A DNA stretch of 22,734 nucleotides from JBGPLJ01 sp041486385 (lineage in GTDB: Bacteria > Pseudomonadota > Gammaproteobacteria > Steroidobacterales > Steroidobacteraceae): contig JBGPLJ010000015.1 in the NCBI GenBank assembly GCA_041486385.1, forward strand, positions 1 through 22,734, given 5' to 3'. The translations under genes and the position numbers were made by a program. The notes beneath the pieces were generated by a model. The model was not told the origin of the DNA. It searched no databases and saw only the letters and a program-made list of their open reading frames with translations. Shown piece by piece: positions 14,661 to 22,734 of the stretch. Within the stretch, counting starts at the first letter, position 1. Each line of letters begins with the position of its first letter.

Positions 14661-16553
14661 CTAACCGCGCACGGCGGCAATCAGTGTGTCGAAAATCGTC
14701 TTGGCAACTACGATGGTCTGTGCGGCGGCCTGATAAGCCTGCTGCCAGCGCAGCAGATTGGCCGCTTCTTCATCGAGATTCACGCCGGACGCCGACTGCA
14801 CGGTTGCCAGAGCCTGACTCGCGATCGCTGACTGCGCATCTCGATTGACGTTCGCCTGCTGCGCTCGGGTGCCGACGGTTCCGACCAGGCCGCCGAATAC
14901 GTCGTTCAGGCTCGCGGTGCCGCCCGCAAGAACGCCGCGGGTCTGTATACCGGCAGCGAGCAGCGCATTGCGGTTGTCGCCTACGCCGCCTGTGTTGGCC
15001 TGAACGACAAAGGTGTCGCCAATGGCCGGCGCGCCGGTGACCTGCACTCGCCAGCCGTTGACATCGATGTTACCGCCACTGGTATAGGCAATGGGCGCGC
15101 CGCCGTTGACGCTGTAGGTCGTCGCCGTAACAAATTGAATGGTCGCCGTTGTGAGGAGGCTTGCATTTGTGGCGTCGAGCACCTCGCCCTGGGAGATTGT
15201 GGCGCCGCCCGCGTTCGCAACGGTAGCCGACGTGCGGATGGCACCCGCCGCGGCGACCCCGCGCGGATCGCTGATCACCGCCGTAAGGGACTGAGCGCCA
15301 AGCCGCGTCGGTTGAATGCGGAAAGCATTGCCGGCGACATTGGCGCCGCTCACCACAATTGAAATGCCCTCGGCGACCAGCGGGCTCACGACTGTGCCCA
15401 CACCGCTAAGAGCAACGCTCGAGCCGTCACTGACTCGTCGCAAGGAATAATTCGTGCCGTCGTAACGCAGATCGTATTCGTCGCCGGTGAGCGCGCTCAC
15501 ATTGCTCACCGTCGCGGCGACCGTTGCATTTCCGGTGTTGCTGGATCGCGGCAGAACCTGCGGCACGGCAACGCTGAAGAATGCCGAGCCAAGCTGCCCA
15601 CGCAGATCGAGGCCCGATGCTTGCTGCGAATTGACAGTCTGCGCAAGGCCGATCGCTATGAGTCCGAGCTGATCGCGCGCCGGGTCTAGCAGCTGATCCC
15701 GTACTTTGAGAAAGCCGCCCAGTTCGCCGCCCGTCAGTGCGGGCGTGATGACAGTGGTACCGCCCGTGCCGGCGTACAGCACATCGAGATTTGATGGGTC
15801 GTTCGCGTTCGGCACGGTGCTGAGCGCGAGCGCCGTATTTCGCAACACGAGCGGCTGGCCATTGCCGATGAAGACATTGACAGCTCCATCGTTCTCGACG
15901 GTCGTACTGACGTTGGTGAGCTGCGAGAGTTGCGTGATCAGCGCATCGCGCTTGTCGAGCAGGTCATTCGGCGGTTGGCCGGAAAACGAGCCCGATGCGT
16001 TGACGATGTCGTCATTGATCTTCGCGAGCGACGTCGCGATGTTATTGATCTGACCAACGTCAGCGCGAATACGGCTGTTCAGTTCGGTCGATACGTTGTC
16101 GAGACGTGTGCTGGCATCGGCAAAGCGGCTGGCAAGAGTCTGCGCCTGTCCTACCAGGACCTGCCGTGTCGACGTTGATCCGGGATTGTTGGCTACATCT
16201 TGCCAGGCGTTAAAGAAATCCTGGAGCCCCGAAGCGATTCCGGTCGCCGGGTCGCCAATAATGTTATCGACCTGGCCGGCGAACGTGGCAACCGAACCGG
16301 CAAGGCCCGAGTTCGAATTCGCCGTGCGCAGATTATTCACCGCGAACTGATCGAACAGCCGCCGAACGCTTTGCACGTCCACGCCGTTGCCGGCGAAGCC
16401 GCCGCCCGAGCCTTGGGGCGGGCGCGCCACGAGGTCCGTCATTTGGCGGCTGTAGCCGTCCGTATTGGCGTTGGCGATATTGTGCCCGGTGGTGGCGAGC
16501 GCGCGTTGAAACGCGATCAACCCCGAGAGCCCAATTCGCAGGAGGTCGGCCAT
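14661..16553 (-). CDS. flgK: Flagellar hook-filament junction protein FlgK
   Basis: FlgK (HAP1) is the first junction protein on the hook tip. The 630-residue product has the rod/hook-type N-terminal motif (GLIAFQRALATTGHNIANAN, then TDGYSRQ) and the FlgK C-terminus (SGVNLDEEAANLLRWQQAYQ, then ANQ-type helix ending FDTLIAAVRG). A long variable centre (about 330-560) is rich in Gly, Ala, Thr and Val. The ATG at 16553 has GAGG 7 bases upstream. It lies 39 bases after flgJ, behind a strong hairpin that overlaps the flgJ stop. Confidence 0.96.
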   Translation of the reverse strand: MADLLRIGLSGLIAFQRALATTGHNIANANTDGYSRQMTDLVARPPQGSGGGFAGNGVDVQSVRRLFDQFAVNNLRTANSNSGLAGSVATFAGQVDNIIGDPATGIASGLQDFFNAWQDVANNPGSTSTRQVLVGQAQTLASRFADASTRLDNVSTELNSRIRADVGQINNIATSLAKINDDIVNASGSFSGQPPNDLLDKRDALITQLSQLTNVSTTVENDGAVNVFIGNGQPLVLRNTALALSTVPNANDPSNLDVLYAGTGGTTVITPALTGGELGGFLKVRDQLLDPARDQLGLIAIGLAQTVNSQQASGLDLRGQLGSAFFSVAVPQVLPRSSNTGNATVAATVSNVSALTGDEYDLRYDGTNYSLRRVSDGSSVALSGVGTVVSPLVAEGISIVVSGANVAGNAFRIQPTRLGAQSLTAVISDPRGVAAAGAIRTSATVANAGGATISQGEVLDATNASLLTTATIQFVTATTYSVNGGAPIAYTSGGNIDVNGWRVQVTGAPAIGDTFVVQANTGGVGDNRNALLAAGIQTRGVLAGGTASLNDVFGGLVGTVGTRAQQANVNRDAQSAIASQALATVQSASGVNLDEEAANLLRWQQAYQAAAQTIVVAKTIFDTLIAAVRG

Positions 16554-16581
16554 GCCCGGTCCTCAATAGCTATTAATAAGA

Positions 16582-16610
16582 GGCGGGTCGGTCTAGCGAC
16601 CCAACCCGCC
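16582..16610 (-). terminator. Hairpin spanning the flgJ stop codon (attenuator-like)
   Basis: On the minus strand GGCGGGT pairs with ACCCGCC (7 bp). Inside, GGTC-GCTA-GACC forms a second perfect stem separated by a wobble and a one-base bulge; a competing GGGTCG/CGACCC pairing is also possible. The hairpin contains the flgJ TAG (16595-16593) and is followed by TCTTATTAAT, a weak T-rich tail. It may reduce read-through from flgJ into flgK. Confidence 0.5.
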
Positions 16611-17477
16611 TGAGTCTGGAGTCGGCACGAGTGTCCCATCCTTGAGTTGTGCGAGCGCAGCACGCATCGGCTCACTTTCGTATATCGCCTTGATTTTGCT
16701 AGCGTAATTCGGATCCGTAGCGTAGCCACTATCCTGCAGGGCCTGAGCAAAGCGCACAGGGTCTTTGCCTGCCGCGAGCACTGCCTGGTAGCGGGGATTG
16801 CCCGTTAATAATTGAACATAATCCGAGAAGCCCTCTTCGCTGGATCCATAGGCTCGAAACGCGTCCTGCTTTGCAGTGAGCGCTCCATTCTGAAACTCGA
16901 GAGTGCGGCTCACGGCCTGTGGGCCGGCCCAACCGCCGCCGGACTTGATGCCGAAAAGGTTATTGCTGGAGGAGCCATCTGCCTGCTTCGGAATCCTAGT
17001 GCCCCACCCCGTTTCCAGTACGGCTTGCGCTACGAGCGCAATCGGGTGCGTACCGAGCTTCGCTGCGGCACGTTCGGCAAGGGGCAGCACGTTCCGCACA
17101 AAGCTGACGGGATCGGTGGCAGGCGCTGTTGCGTCCGCGCCTGGCGGTTGCGCGACGCCTGTCTGCTGCATGAGCTGACGCATCATCATGTCCGCGATGC
17201 CAAAGCCCTTGCCCTTCGACATCTGCAGAGAGATCTGCTTGTCCCACATCTCCTGATAGAACTGCGAGTCATCGCTGTCGAATAGACCGCTGCCAAGATT
17301 CGCCTCGCGCATGCTCTTCATCATCATGTCGAGAAAGAGCGACTCGAATTGCTGCGCGACCGCCTTCAACGCTCCGGGCGACTGGCTCTTCGCCTGGTTG
17401 CGCAATGCAGCGAGACCACTGAAGTCAGTGGACGACTTGATGTCGGCGGGCGTTATCGTTGGCAATGTGTCGTTCAA
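16593..17477 (-). CDS. flgJ: Rod-capping peptidoglycan hydrolase FlgJ
   Basis: FlgJ is exported to the periplasm, where it caps the growing rod and opens the peptidoglycan. The 294-residue product has both domains: the rod-binding part (about 30-105, VAQQFESLFLDMMMKSMREA) and the glucosaminidase part (about 125-290). The predicted catalytic glutamate is E155 in AQAVLETGWGT, followed by NNLFGIKSGGGW and EGFSDYVQLL. A TAA three codons upstream limits the start to TTG at 17477, with AAGGGG a few bases before it. That AAGGGG belongs to a REP-like repeat lying between flgI and flgJ. A TTG at codon 5 is possible but is poorly spaced from the AAGGGG. Confidence 0.93.
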   Translation of the reverse strand: MNDTLPTITPADIKSSTDFSGLAALRNQAKSQSPGALKAVAQQFESLFLDMMMKSMREANLGSGLFDSDDSQFYQEMWDKQISLQMSKGKGFGIADMMMRQLMQQTGVAQPPGADATAPATDPVSFVRNVLPLAERAAAKLGTHPIALVAQAVLETGWGTRIPKQADGSSSNNLFGIKSGGGWAGPQAVSRTLEFQNGALTAKQDAFRAYGSSEEGFSDYVQLLTGNPRYQAVLAAGKDPVRFAQALQDSGYATDPNYASKIKAIYESEPMRAALAQLKDGTLVPTPDSGGLGR

Positions 17478-17480
17478 GAC

Positions 17481-17520
17481 CCCTTACCCCAGCCCTCTCC
17501 CCTTGCAGGGGCGAGGGAGC
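17481..17520. repeat. REP-like palindromic repeat between flgI and flgJ
   Basis: CCCTC-T-CCCC (17493-17502), loop TTGCA and GGGG-C-GAGGG (17508-17517) form a 9-bp stem with one mismatch. It is preceded by CCCCTTACCCCAG. This arrangement is familiar from short dispersed intergenic repeats in many proteobacteria (from memory, not searched). On the minus strand the 3' half provides TAAGGGG just before the flgJ TTG. Confidence 0.6.
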
Positions 17521-17526
17521 AAAAAA

Positions 17527-18666
17527 TCAGATCACGATGAGTTCCGCGTGCAATGCCCCCGCTTCGCGCAGCGCTTCGAGAATCGCGACGAGATCCCCTG
17601 GTGCGGCGCCGACCTGATTCACGGCGCGCACGATTTCATCGAGCGTGACGCCGGGCTGGAACAGGAACATGCGGCTGCCGTCCTGCTTGACCTCGATGCT
17701 CGAGTCCGGAACAACCGCCGTTTGCCCCTGTGTCGAAAGCGGCGGTGGCTGGCTCACGAGCTCATCTTCACGAATAGTCACCGAGAGCGAGCCGTGCGCG
17801 ACCGCGGCTGGACTTACAGTGACATGCGCCCCGATGACGACGGTGCCCGTGCGCGAATTGATGATCACGCGGGCCGGAGCGTCGCCCGGCTCGACTTCGA
17901 GATTTTCGAGCACCGAGATGAAGGCGACGCGCTGGTCCGTATCCGCGGGCGCAACGACCTGGACCGATGTTCCATCGAGCGTACGGGCCGTGCCGGCGCC
18001 GATCGCCGCGTTGACCCGTTCGGTGAGCCGCGTGGCAGTAGTAAAGTCCGCAGTGTGCAGGTTCAGGACCAGCGCCTCGCCCTGGGCGAACGAACTGGGA
18101 CTCGCCCGCTCAACGGTCGCGCCATTCGGAATACGCGCGGAGCTCGGGATATTCACGGTCACTTTCGATCCGTCATTCGCTTCGGCGCCAAAGCCGCTTA
18201 CGATCAGATTGCCCTGCGCAATGCCGTAAACCTGGCCATCGAGCCCCTTGAGCGCGGTGATCAGCAGCGCGCCGCCGCGCAAACTCTTCGCATTGCCGAT
18301 GGATGACACGGTCACATCGATCGTCTGGCCTGGCTTCGCAAAGGGCGGAAGCTCTGCCTGCACGGTCACTGCGGCGACGTTCTTCAGCTGCGGATTGACG
18401 TTCGCCGGGACCGTGACGCCGAGCTGCGACAGCATGTTCTTCAAGCTCTGCACGGTGAATGGCGCCTGGCTTGTCTGATCGCCTGTGCCGTCAAGCCCGA
18501 CGACGAGGCCGTAGCCGAGGAGTTGATTGATGCGCACGCCGGCGACCGTAGCGAGATCCTTCACCCGTTCCGCGCTTGCGGGTGTTGCGAGCATCGCGAA
18601 AGTCGCGGCAAGAGCGGCGCCGAGGATGCGCGAGCCGATCGACTGCGGCGGCAATCGGGTTGCCAT
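17527..18666 (-). CDS. flgI: Flagellar P-ring protein FlgI
   Basis: FlgI forms the periplasmic P-ring around the rod. The 379-residue product starts with a Sec signal peptide (hydrophobic core ILGAALAATFAMLA, cleavage after ASA at about residue 32). The mature N-terminus ERVKDLATVAGVRINQLLGY is characteristic, as are GYGLVVGLDGTGDQT and the C-terminal GVTLDEIVRAVNQVGAAPGD. I chose the ATG at 18666 because it overlaps the flgH TGA by one base (TGATG); a GTG five codons earlier is the alternative. It is followed by a 49-base gap carrying a REP-like repeat. Confidence 0.96.
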   Translation of the reverse strand: MATRLPPQSIGSRILGAALAATFAMLATPASAERVKDLATVAGVRINQLLGYGLVVGLDGTGDQTSQAPFTVQSLKNMLSQLGVTVPANVNPQLKNVAAVTVQAELPPFAKPGQTIDVTVSSIGNAKSLRGGALLITALKGLDGQVYGIAQGNLIVSGFGAEANDGSKVTVNIPSSARIPNGATVERASPSSFAQGEALVLNLHTADFTTATRLTERVNAAIGAGTARTLDGTSVQVVAPADTDQRVAFISVLENLEVEPGDAPARVIINSRTGTVVIGAHVTVSPAAVAHGSLSVTIREDELVSQPPPLSTQGQTAVVPDSSIEVKQDGSRMFLFQPGVTLDEIVRAVNQVGAAPGDLVAILEALREAGALHAELIVI

Positions 18667-19349
18667 CAGAATGGCATCCACTTGGAATTGAAGAACCGCG
18701 CAAGCCAGCCGGCCTGATTCGTATTGGCGAGCGCGCCGCGGCCGCTGTAGCTGATACGCGCATTCGCGATCTTGTCGGAGGTCACCGAGTTGTCGGTGCC
18801 GACATCGTACGGCCGCACGATGCCCGTGATCTTGATGTACTCATCGCCCTGATTGAGCGTCAGCCACTTCTCGCCCTGCAGAACGAGATTCCCGTTCGGC
18901 AATCTCTCGATCACCGTGACCGTGATGCTGCCGTCGAGGCTGTTGCTCTGACTCGATGAGCCATCGCCCTGGAATTGCTGGGAGCCGTCGAGCGTGTTCG
19001 CGAGCACAGGCGTGCCGTTGACGGTCACGCCCCGTCCGAGGAGGGTCGGTGCGGCATTTGCGACCGAGGTGTCCTTCTTGGTCTTGGTCGAAGATGTCTT
19101 GCTTGCCTGCGTCGCTTCCTGCAGCCGGATCGTGATGATGTCTCCGACGCGATGTGCCTTGATGTCCTCGAGCCACGCGACCTCGCGCCCGGATTGAAAG
19201 ACGGCGCCGGGCGCGGGCGCCGCCGCTGGCGGCAGCACGGTTGTCGCCGGCGGCGCGATGTCTTTGGCCTCGTGCGGCATGATGCTGCAGGCCGCGAGCG
19301 CTCCGCTCGCGATCAATGCCAGTACGATCCGGTCAGGAGAAGATTTCAT
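18666..19349 (-). CDS. flgH: Flagellar L-ring lipoprotein FlgH
   Basis: FlgH forms the outer-membrane L-ring. The 227-residue product has a lipoprotein signal with lipobox LAAC at 18-21, so C21 would be acylated. After a proline/alanine-rich linker come the FlgH core motifs HRVGDIITIRLQEATQASKT, NGNLVLQGEKWLTLNQGDEY, then IKITGIVRPYDV and ARISYSGRGAL near the end. The ATG at 19349 lies 4 bases after the flgG stop, and the stop overlaps the flgI start. Confidence 0.97.
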   Translation of the reverse strand: MKSSPDRIVLALIASGALAACSIMPHEAKDIAPPATTVLPPAAAPAPGAVFQSGREVAWLEDIKAHRVGDIITIRLQEATQASKTSSTKTKKDTSVANAAPTLLGRGVTVNGTPVLANTLDGSQQFQGDGSSSQSNSLDGSITVTVIERLPNGNLVLQGEKWLTLNQGDEYIKITGIVRPYDVGTDNSVTSDKIANARISYSGRGALANTNQAGWLARFFNSKWMPF

Positions 19350-19353
19350 ACGC

Positions 19354-20139
19354 TTACAGGTTGTTGGTGACGTACTGGAGCATCTGATCGGTCGTTGCGA
19401 TCGCTTTCGAATTCATCTCATAGGCGCGCTGCGTCTCGATCATGTCGACGAGTTCTTCAGCGACGTTGACGTTCGAGGCTTCGAGCTCACCCTGCAGCAG
19501 GGTGCCCAGGCCATTGAGGCCCGGCGTGCCGACCTGCGGCGGGCCGCTTGAGGCGGATTCGAGCAACAGGTTTTCGCCTTTCGGTTGCAGGCCCGGCGCA
19601 TTGATGAAATCGACGAGTTGCAGTGTTCCGATCTGAGTGGGCGCCGATTGGCCCGGCAGGTTGGCGCTTACCGTGCCGTCGCGCCCGATCGTGATGGCCG
19701 TTGCGTCGCTCGGAATGCTGATGGGCGGCTGCAGTGCATAGCCGCTCGATGTCACAACCTGGCCTTGAGAATCGAGCTGGAACTCCCCGGCCCTCGTGTA
19801 CCCAAGCGTGCCGTCGGGCAGGAGTATCTGAAAGAATCCGCGACCTTCAATGGCCATGTCGAGGGGCTCGGACGACTGGACCAGGCTCCCCTGCGCATAC
19901 ATCTTCTCGGTGGCTATTACGCGTACGCCGGTGCCGAGATGCAGGCCGGACGGATACTGCGTGTTCTGAGACGTCTGCGCACCGACCTGACGGATGTTCT
20001 GATAAAGGAGATCCTCGAACACCGCGCGCCCGCGCTTGAAGCCGGTCGTGTTGACGTTCGCGAGGTTATTCGAGACGACCGTCATGCGCACCTGCTGTGC
20101 GTCGAGCCCGGTCTTGGCGGCCCAGAGTGCTGGATTCAT
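19354..20139 (-). CDS. flgG: Flagellar distal rod protein FlgG
   Basis: FlgG polymerises into the distal rod. The 261-residue length is standard. The N-terminal rod motif is MTVVSNNLANVNTTGFKRGR, followed by LYQNIRQVGAQTSQ, the FlgG-specific stretch that separates it from hook protein. The centre has the GRGFFQILLPDGTLGYTRAG block, and the C-terminus is SNVNVAEELVDMIETQRAYE, then MNSKAIATTDQMLQYVTNNL in shorter form NSKAIATTDQML. It starts 23 bases after flgF. Confidence 0.98.
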   Translation of the reverse strand: MNPALWAAKTGLDAQQVRMTVVSNNLANVNTTGFKRGRAVFEDLLYQNIRQVGAQTSQNTQYPSGLHLGTGVRVIATEKMYAQGSLVQSSEPLDMAIEGRGFFQILLPDGTLGYTRAGEFQLDSQGQVVTSSGYALQPPISIPSDATAITIGRDGTVSANLPGQSAPTQIGTLQLVDFINAPGLQPKGENLLLESASSGPPQVGTPGLNGLGTLLQGELEASNVNVAEELVDMIETQRAYEMNSKAIATTDQMLQYVTNNL

Positions 20140-20162
20140 TTTCTAATTCCGTGTTGTCATCA

Positions 20163-20903
20163 TCAGTTGAGCGACAGGAGCTTCGTTGCCTGGGCTTCGG
20201 TCTGTTCGGCAGTCGCCATGGCGCGCACTTCGAGATCGAATAGGCGCGACAGTTCAATCATGCTGATCAGCGCCTGCGGCAGATTGACGTTGCTTGACTC
20301 AAGCGCCCCGGATACGAGCTGCACATCGGCCGATGCGGGTGCGGTTGCACCCGACTTAAGGCGCATCAGACCATCGTCACCTTTCACCAGCTGCTTGCGA
20401 TCCGGATCGACGAGCCTGATGCGCGACACCGATGACACCGTCTCCGGCCCCAGCCCCTGGGGAACGACGGAGATCGTGCCGTCACCACCGATCGTGATCT
20501 CATTGCTCGGTGGAATCGAAATCGGTCCGCCGTCCCCGATCACCGGCTGACCGGCCGCGGTCTCGAGGAGCCCCGTGTCCGTGATCCGCAGATTCCCCAT
20601 GCGCGTGTACGCTTCCTTGCCGTCAGCGGCCTGCACCGCGATCCAACCCGAGCCCCGGATCGCGACGTCGAGTTTGCCGCCGGTGTCGGCGATCGTGCCG
20701 GCGCTGTCGTCGAAGCCGTTGTTCTCGGCCACTGCATTGACGCGGGTTGGAAAACCATCGCCGTAGATCGGATAACTGTTGAAGCTGTGCATGTCGGCGC
20801 GAAAGCCGGTCGTGCTCGCATTGGCGATATTGTGGTTGTTGATGCCCTGCGCCTGCATCACCTGCTTGGCGCCGGTCATCGCAACATAGATCATCTTGTC
20901 CAT
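20163..20903 (-). CDS. flgF: Flagellar proximal rod protein FlgF
   Basis: FlgF is one of the proximal rod subunits. The 246-residue product starts MDKMIYVAMTGAKQVMQAQG and continues with the rod motif NNHNIANASTTGFRADMHSF. The FlgF-like central block GSGWIAVQAADGKEAYTRMG follows. The C-terminus SSNVNLPQALISMIELSRLF is typical of the family. It lies 20 bases after flgE and 23 bases before flgG. Confidence 0.96.
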   Translation of the reverse strand: MDKMIYVAMTGAKQVMQAQGINNHNIANASTTGFRADMHSFNSYPIYGDGFPTRVNAVAENNGFDDSAGTIADTGGKLDVAIRGSGWIAVQAADGKEAYTRMGNLRITDTGLLETAAGQPVIGDGGPISIPPSNEITIGGDGTISVVPQGLGPETVSSVSRIRLVDPDRKQLVKGDDGLMRLKSGATAPASADVQLVSGALESSNVNLPQALISMIELSRLFDLEVRAMATAEQTEAQATKLLSLN

Positions 20904-20923
20904 GGCGCGGGGTATTGGTGCCG

Positions 20924-22141
20924 TTACCGGATGTTGATGACAGTCTGTGTGATCTGATCGGACGTCGTGATCATCTGCGCGTTCGCCTGGAAGTTGCGCT
21001 GCGCCGTGATCATGTTGACGAGCTCTTTCGTCAGATCGACGTTGGATTCCTCGATTGCACCGGCCTGGATTTGACCAAAGCTCGCCGAGCCGGGAGCGCC
21101 GCGAATGACGTTACCGGCGTCGAACGTCTCGCTCCAGGTCGTGTCGCCCAGCTGGCGCAGACCCTGCGGATTCGGGAAATTCGATAGCGCCAGCTGACCG
21201 AGCTGCGTCGCGCGGCCGTTGGTGAAGCGCGCGAAGACGACGCCCGATTTGTCGATGTCGATGCCCGTGAGGCGGCCGGAAGCGAAGCCGTCCTGCGTCA
21301 AGGTGTTGACCCCGAATTGATCGCCAAACTGCGTCGAGGTGTTGAAATTGAACGTCATGTTGATCGGCAGCGCTCCGCCGGGCGGAGTGAACGCCGGAAA
21401 CGTGATGTTGCCGCCCACGGGGGTCGCAACCTGACCTGTCGAACTGAAGGTAAGCGGAGAAAGGCCGCCCACCTGCGTACCATTCACGGTCATCGCAACG
21501 TTCCAGGCGTTTGCCGCCGCACCCTTGATGAAATAGAACGTAGAGGTGTAGAGATTGCCGAGCGAGTCGTACACCGCTGTCGACGTACTATTCGTGTAAC
21601 TCAGCGGATTTGTGGGATCGAACAGTGCTACTGCGGGTGCCGTCGCATTGGCAGGTAGATTGACGCCTACGTCGCCGCTCGTCGTCGCCTGCGGCGGACT
21701 TTGCGTCGTCTGCAGACTGAGATCGGACAACGTGCCGGTATTGAAGCCCCCACCCGCAAGCGCGGGATAGACCTGCAAGCGCTGATTCTTGTCGCTGACG
21801 ACGAAACCGTCGCGGTCGATGCTGAAGCTGCCGTTGCGCGTATAGGTGTAGCCTGACGGATCATGCAGCGTAAAGAAGCCGGAGCCGTTGACTGCGAGAT
21901 CGAGATTGCTGTTGGTAAAAGTGATGTTGCCCTGGGCGAATTCCTGGGCGATCTTTGAGAGTCGCACGCCGTTGCCCACCTGGTTGGAGCGAAAGTCGGT
22001 CGAGCCGACCGCGAACACATCCGCGAATTCCGCGCGCGAGGACTTGAATCCGGTCGTGTTGGAGTTCGCGATGTTGTTCGCCGTCACGTTGAGATCTGCG
22101 GTCGCGGCATTCAGGCCGCTCAGTGCGATACGAAATGGCAT
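20924..22141 (-). CDS. flgE: Flagellar hook protein FlgE
   Basis: FlgE builds the hook. The 405-residue product has the N-terminal motif NVTANNIANSNTTGFKSSRA, followed by FADVFAVGSTDFRSNQVGNG. The central VNGSGFFTLHDPSGYTYTRN block, the FlgE domain (STAVYDSLGNLYTSTFYFIK) and the C-terminal ESNVDLTKELVNMITAQRNF are all present. The ATG at 22141 has GAGGAA 8 bases upstream and starts 30 bases after flgD. Confidence 0.97.
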   Translation of the reverse strand: MPFRIALSGLNAATADLNVTANNIANSNTTGFKSSRAEFADVFAVGSTDFRSNQVGNGVRLSKIAQEFAQGNITFTNSNLDLAVNGSGFFTLHDPSGYTYTRNGSFSIDRDGFVVSDKNQRLQVYPALAGGGFNTGTLSDLSLQTTQSPPQATTSGDVGVNLPANATAPAVALFDPTNPLSYTNSTSTAVYDSLGNLYTSTFYFIKGAAANAWNVAMTVNGTQVGGLSPLTFSSTGQVATPVGGNITFPAFTPPGGALPINMTFNFNTSTQFGDQFGVNTLTQDGFASGRLTGIDIDKSGVVFARFTNGRATQLGQLALSNFPNPQGLRQLGDTTWSETFDAGNVIRGAPGSASFGQIQAGAIEESNVDLTKELVNMITAQRNFQANAQMITTSDQITQTVINIR

Positions 22142-22171
22142 GGGAAGTTTCCTCGCTTGGAAATTGATGGG

Positions 22172-22734
22172 CTATTTGATCTGGCGCACGTCGCTGAAGG
22201 CGATGTCACCGAGTCCCGCGAGACTCAATGTGAGGCCGCTCTGATCCGCGCCGATGGTGACGCTCTCCACGCGCGCGCTCGTCAACACATCGGCGGCCGC
22301 CTGCTTGCTGCCACTCACCAGCGTCTGTGCGGTCATTGTGTAGATGCCGGGGGCGGCGCTAGCGCCGTTCGCAAGCTTGCCGTCCCACGTGAATTCCGCG
22401 AGCCCCTTGGCGTGCGCACCAAGGCCAAGCTGCTGGACGAGCTGGCCGTTCTGATCCGTGATGTTGACGACAACCGAAGTTACGCTCGACGGAACATCGA
22501 CCGCTCCGGAGATTGTGCCGCCGGCCGCCAGCAGGCCATCGCTGCGCTTCACGAGTACGGAGCGGCCCAGGAGCGATGACGCCTGCAGGGCCTGATTCGA
22601 TACGAGCGACGTCGACATGGCCTTGAACGAAGCCTGCAGATCCTGCACGCCCGAGACGGTGCTGAACTGCGCTAGCTGCGACAGGAACTCGCCGCTCGCG
22701 AGCGGTTTGAAGGGATCCTGATTCTTGAACTGAG
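22172..22734 (-). CDS. flgD: Hook-capping/assembly protein FlgD (5' end outside window)
   Basis: FlgD caps the growing hook and is needed for FlgE polymerisation. The frame runs off the window's right edge; the first visible residues are QFKNQDPFKPLASGEFLSQL, then AQFSTVSGVQDLQ, the diagnostic N-terminal region of FlgD. A central FlgD-Ig/Tudor-like part follows (LLGRSVLVKR through FTWDGKLANG). The stop is TAG at 22174. Probably about 30-40 N-terminal residues are missing. flgB and flgC would be expected upstream. Confidence 0.95.
   Translation of the reverse strand, partial: QFKNQDPFKPLASGEFLSQLAQFSTVSGVQDLQASFKAMSTSLVSNQALQASSLLGRSVLVKRSDGLLAAGGTISGAVDVPSSVTSVVVNITDQNGQLVQQLGLGAHAKGLAEFTWDGKLANGASAAPGIYTMTAQTLVSGSKQAAADVLTSARVESVTIGADQSGLTLSLAGLGDIAFSDVRQIK

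Noticed and set aside
17311..18306. Plus-strand open frame of 331 codons
   Set aside because: It is antisense to flgJ and flgI, has Arg/Asp/His-rich shadow composition, and crosses the REP-like repeat.
1..22734. CRISPR arrays, tRNA/rRNA genes, insertion sequences, prophage or toxin-antitoxin genes
   Set aside because: No spaced direct repeats, RNA-gene signatures, transposase motifs or phage-like genes were seen; the window is covered almost completely by flagellar genes.

Overview
The window is one block of flagellar genes, all read from the minus strand, so transcription runs from the high coordinates to the low ones. The DNA is GC-rich and the gene content is that of a polar-flagellum system in a gammaproteobacterium: a FleQ-type master regulator, a FleS/FleR two-component pair, sigma-54 promoters and a sigma-28 flagellin promoter. 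The order flgDEFGHIJKL, fliC, flaG, fliD, fliS, fliT-like, PilZ-like, fleQ, fleS, fleR, fliEFGH resembles Xanthomonadales/Nevskiales-type clusters more than the Pseudomonas or Vibrio layout. That lineage guess is inference; no 16S or other marker gene is present.

Region by region in the direction of transcription: (1) 22734 to 16593 is a tightly packed hook, rod and ring operon: flgD (5' end cut by the window), flgE, flgF, flgG, flgH, flgI and flgJ. (2) 16553 to 13396 carries the hook-filament junction genes flgK and flgL. (3) 13395 to 11032 carries flagellin fliC behind a near-consensus sigma-28 promoter, then flaG. (4) 11031 to 8122 is a filament-cap and chaperone operon, fliD, fliS, fliT-like and a PilZ-like gene, behind a consensus-like sigma-54 promoter. 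(5) 7892 to 6441 is fleQ behind its own 229-base upstream region. (6) 6332 to 107 is a regulator plus basal-body operon: a sigma-54 promoter, then fleS, fleR, fliE, fliF, fliG and fliH with very short spacings and an ATGA overlap between fleR and fliE. fliI would be expected next but no recognisable start lies in the last 106 bases.

The genes fit the known hierarchy. FleQ with sigma-54 would drive fleSR and the early MS-ring/C-ring/export genes. FleR would then activate further sigma-54 promoters, of which the fliD promoter is a candidate. Sigma-28 would drive flagellin last. FlgD, FlgE, FlgF, FlgG, FlgH, FlgI and FlgJ build the hook, distal rod and P/L rings. FlgK, FlgL and FliD cap and join the filament, and FliS guards flagellin.

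I see no unknown multi-gene system here. The parts worth a second look are regulatory: a very short predicted leader on fleSR, an altered c-di-GMP motif in FleQ next to an atypical PilZ protein, a REP-like repeat that appears to supply the ribosome binding site of a TTG-started flgJ, a hairpin over the flgJ stop codon, a structured flagellin leader, and a repeat-like stretch where fliI should begin.
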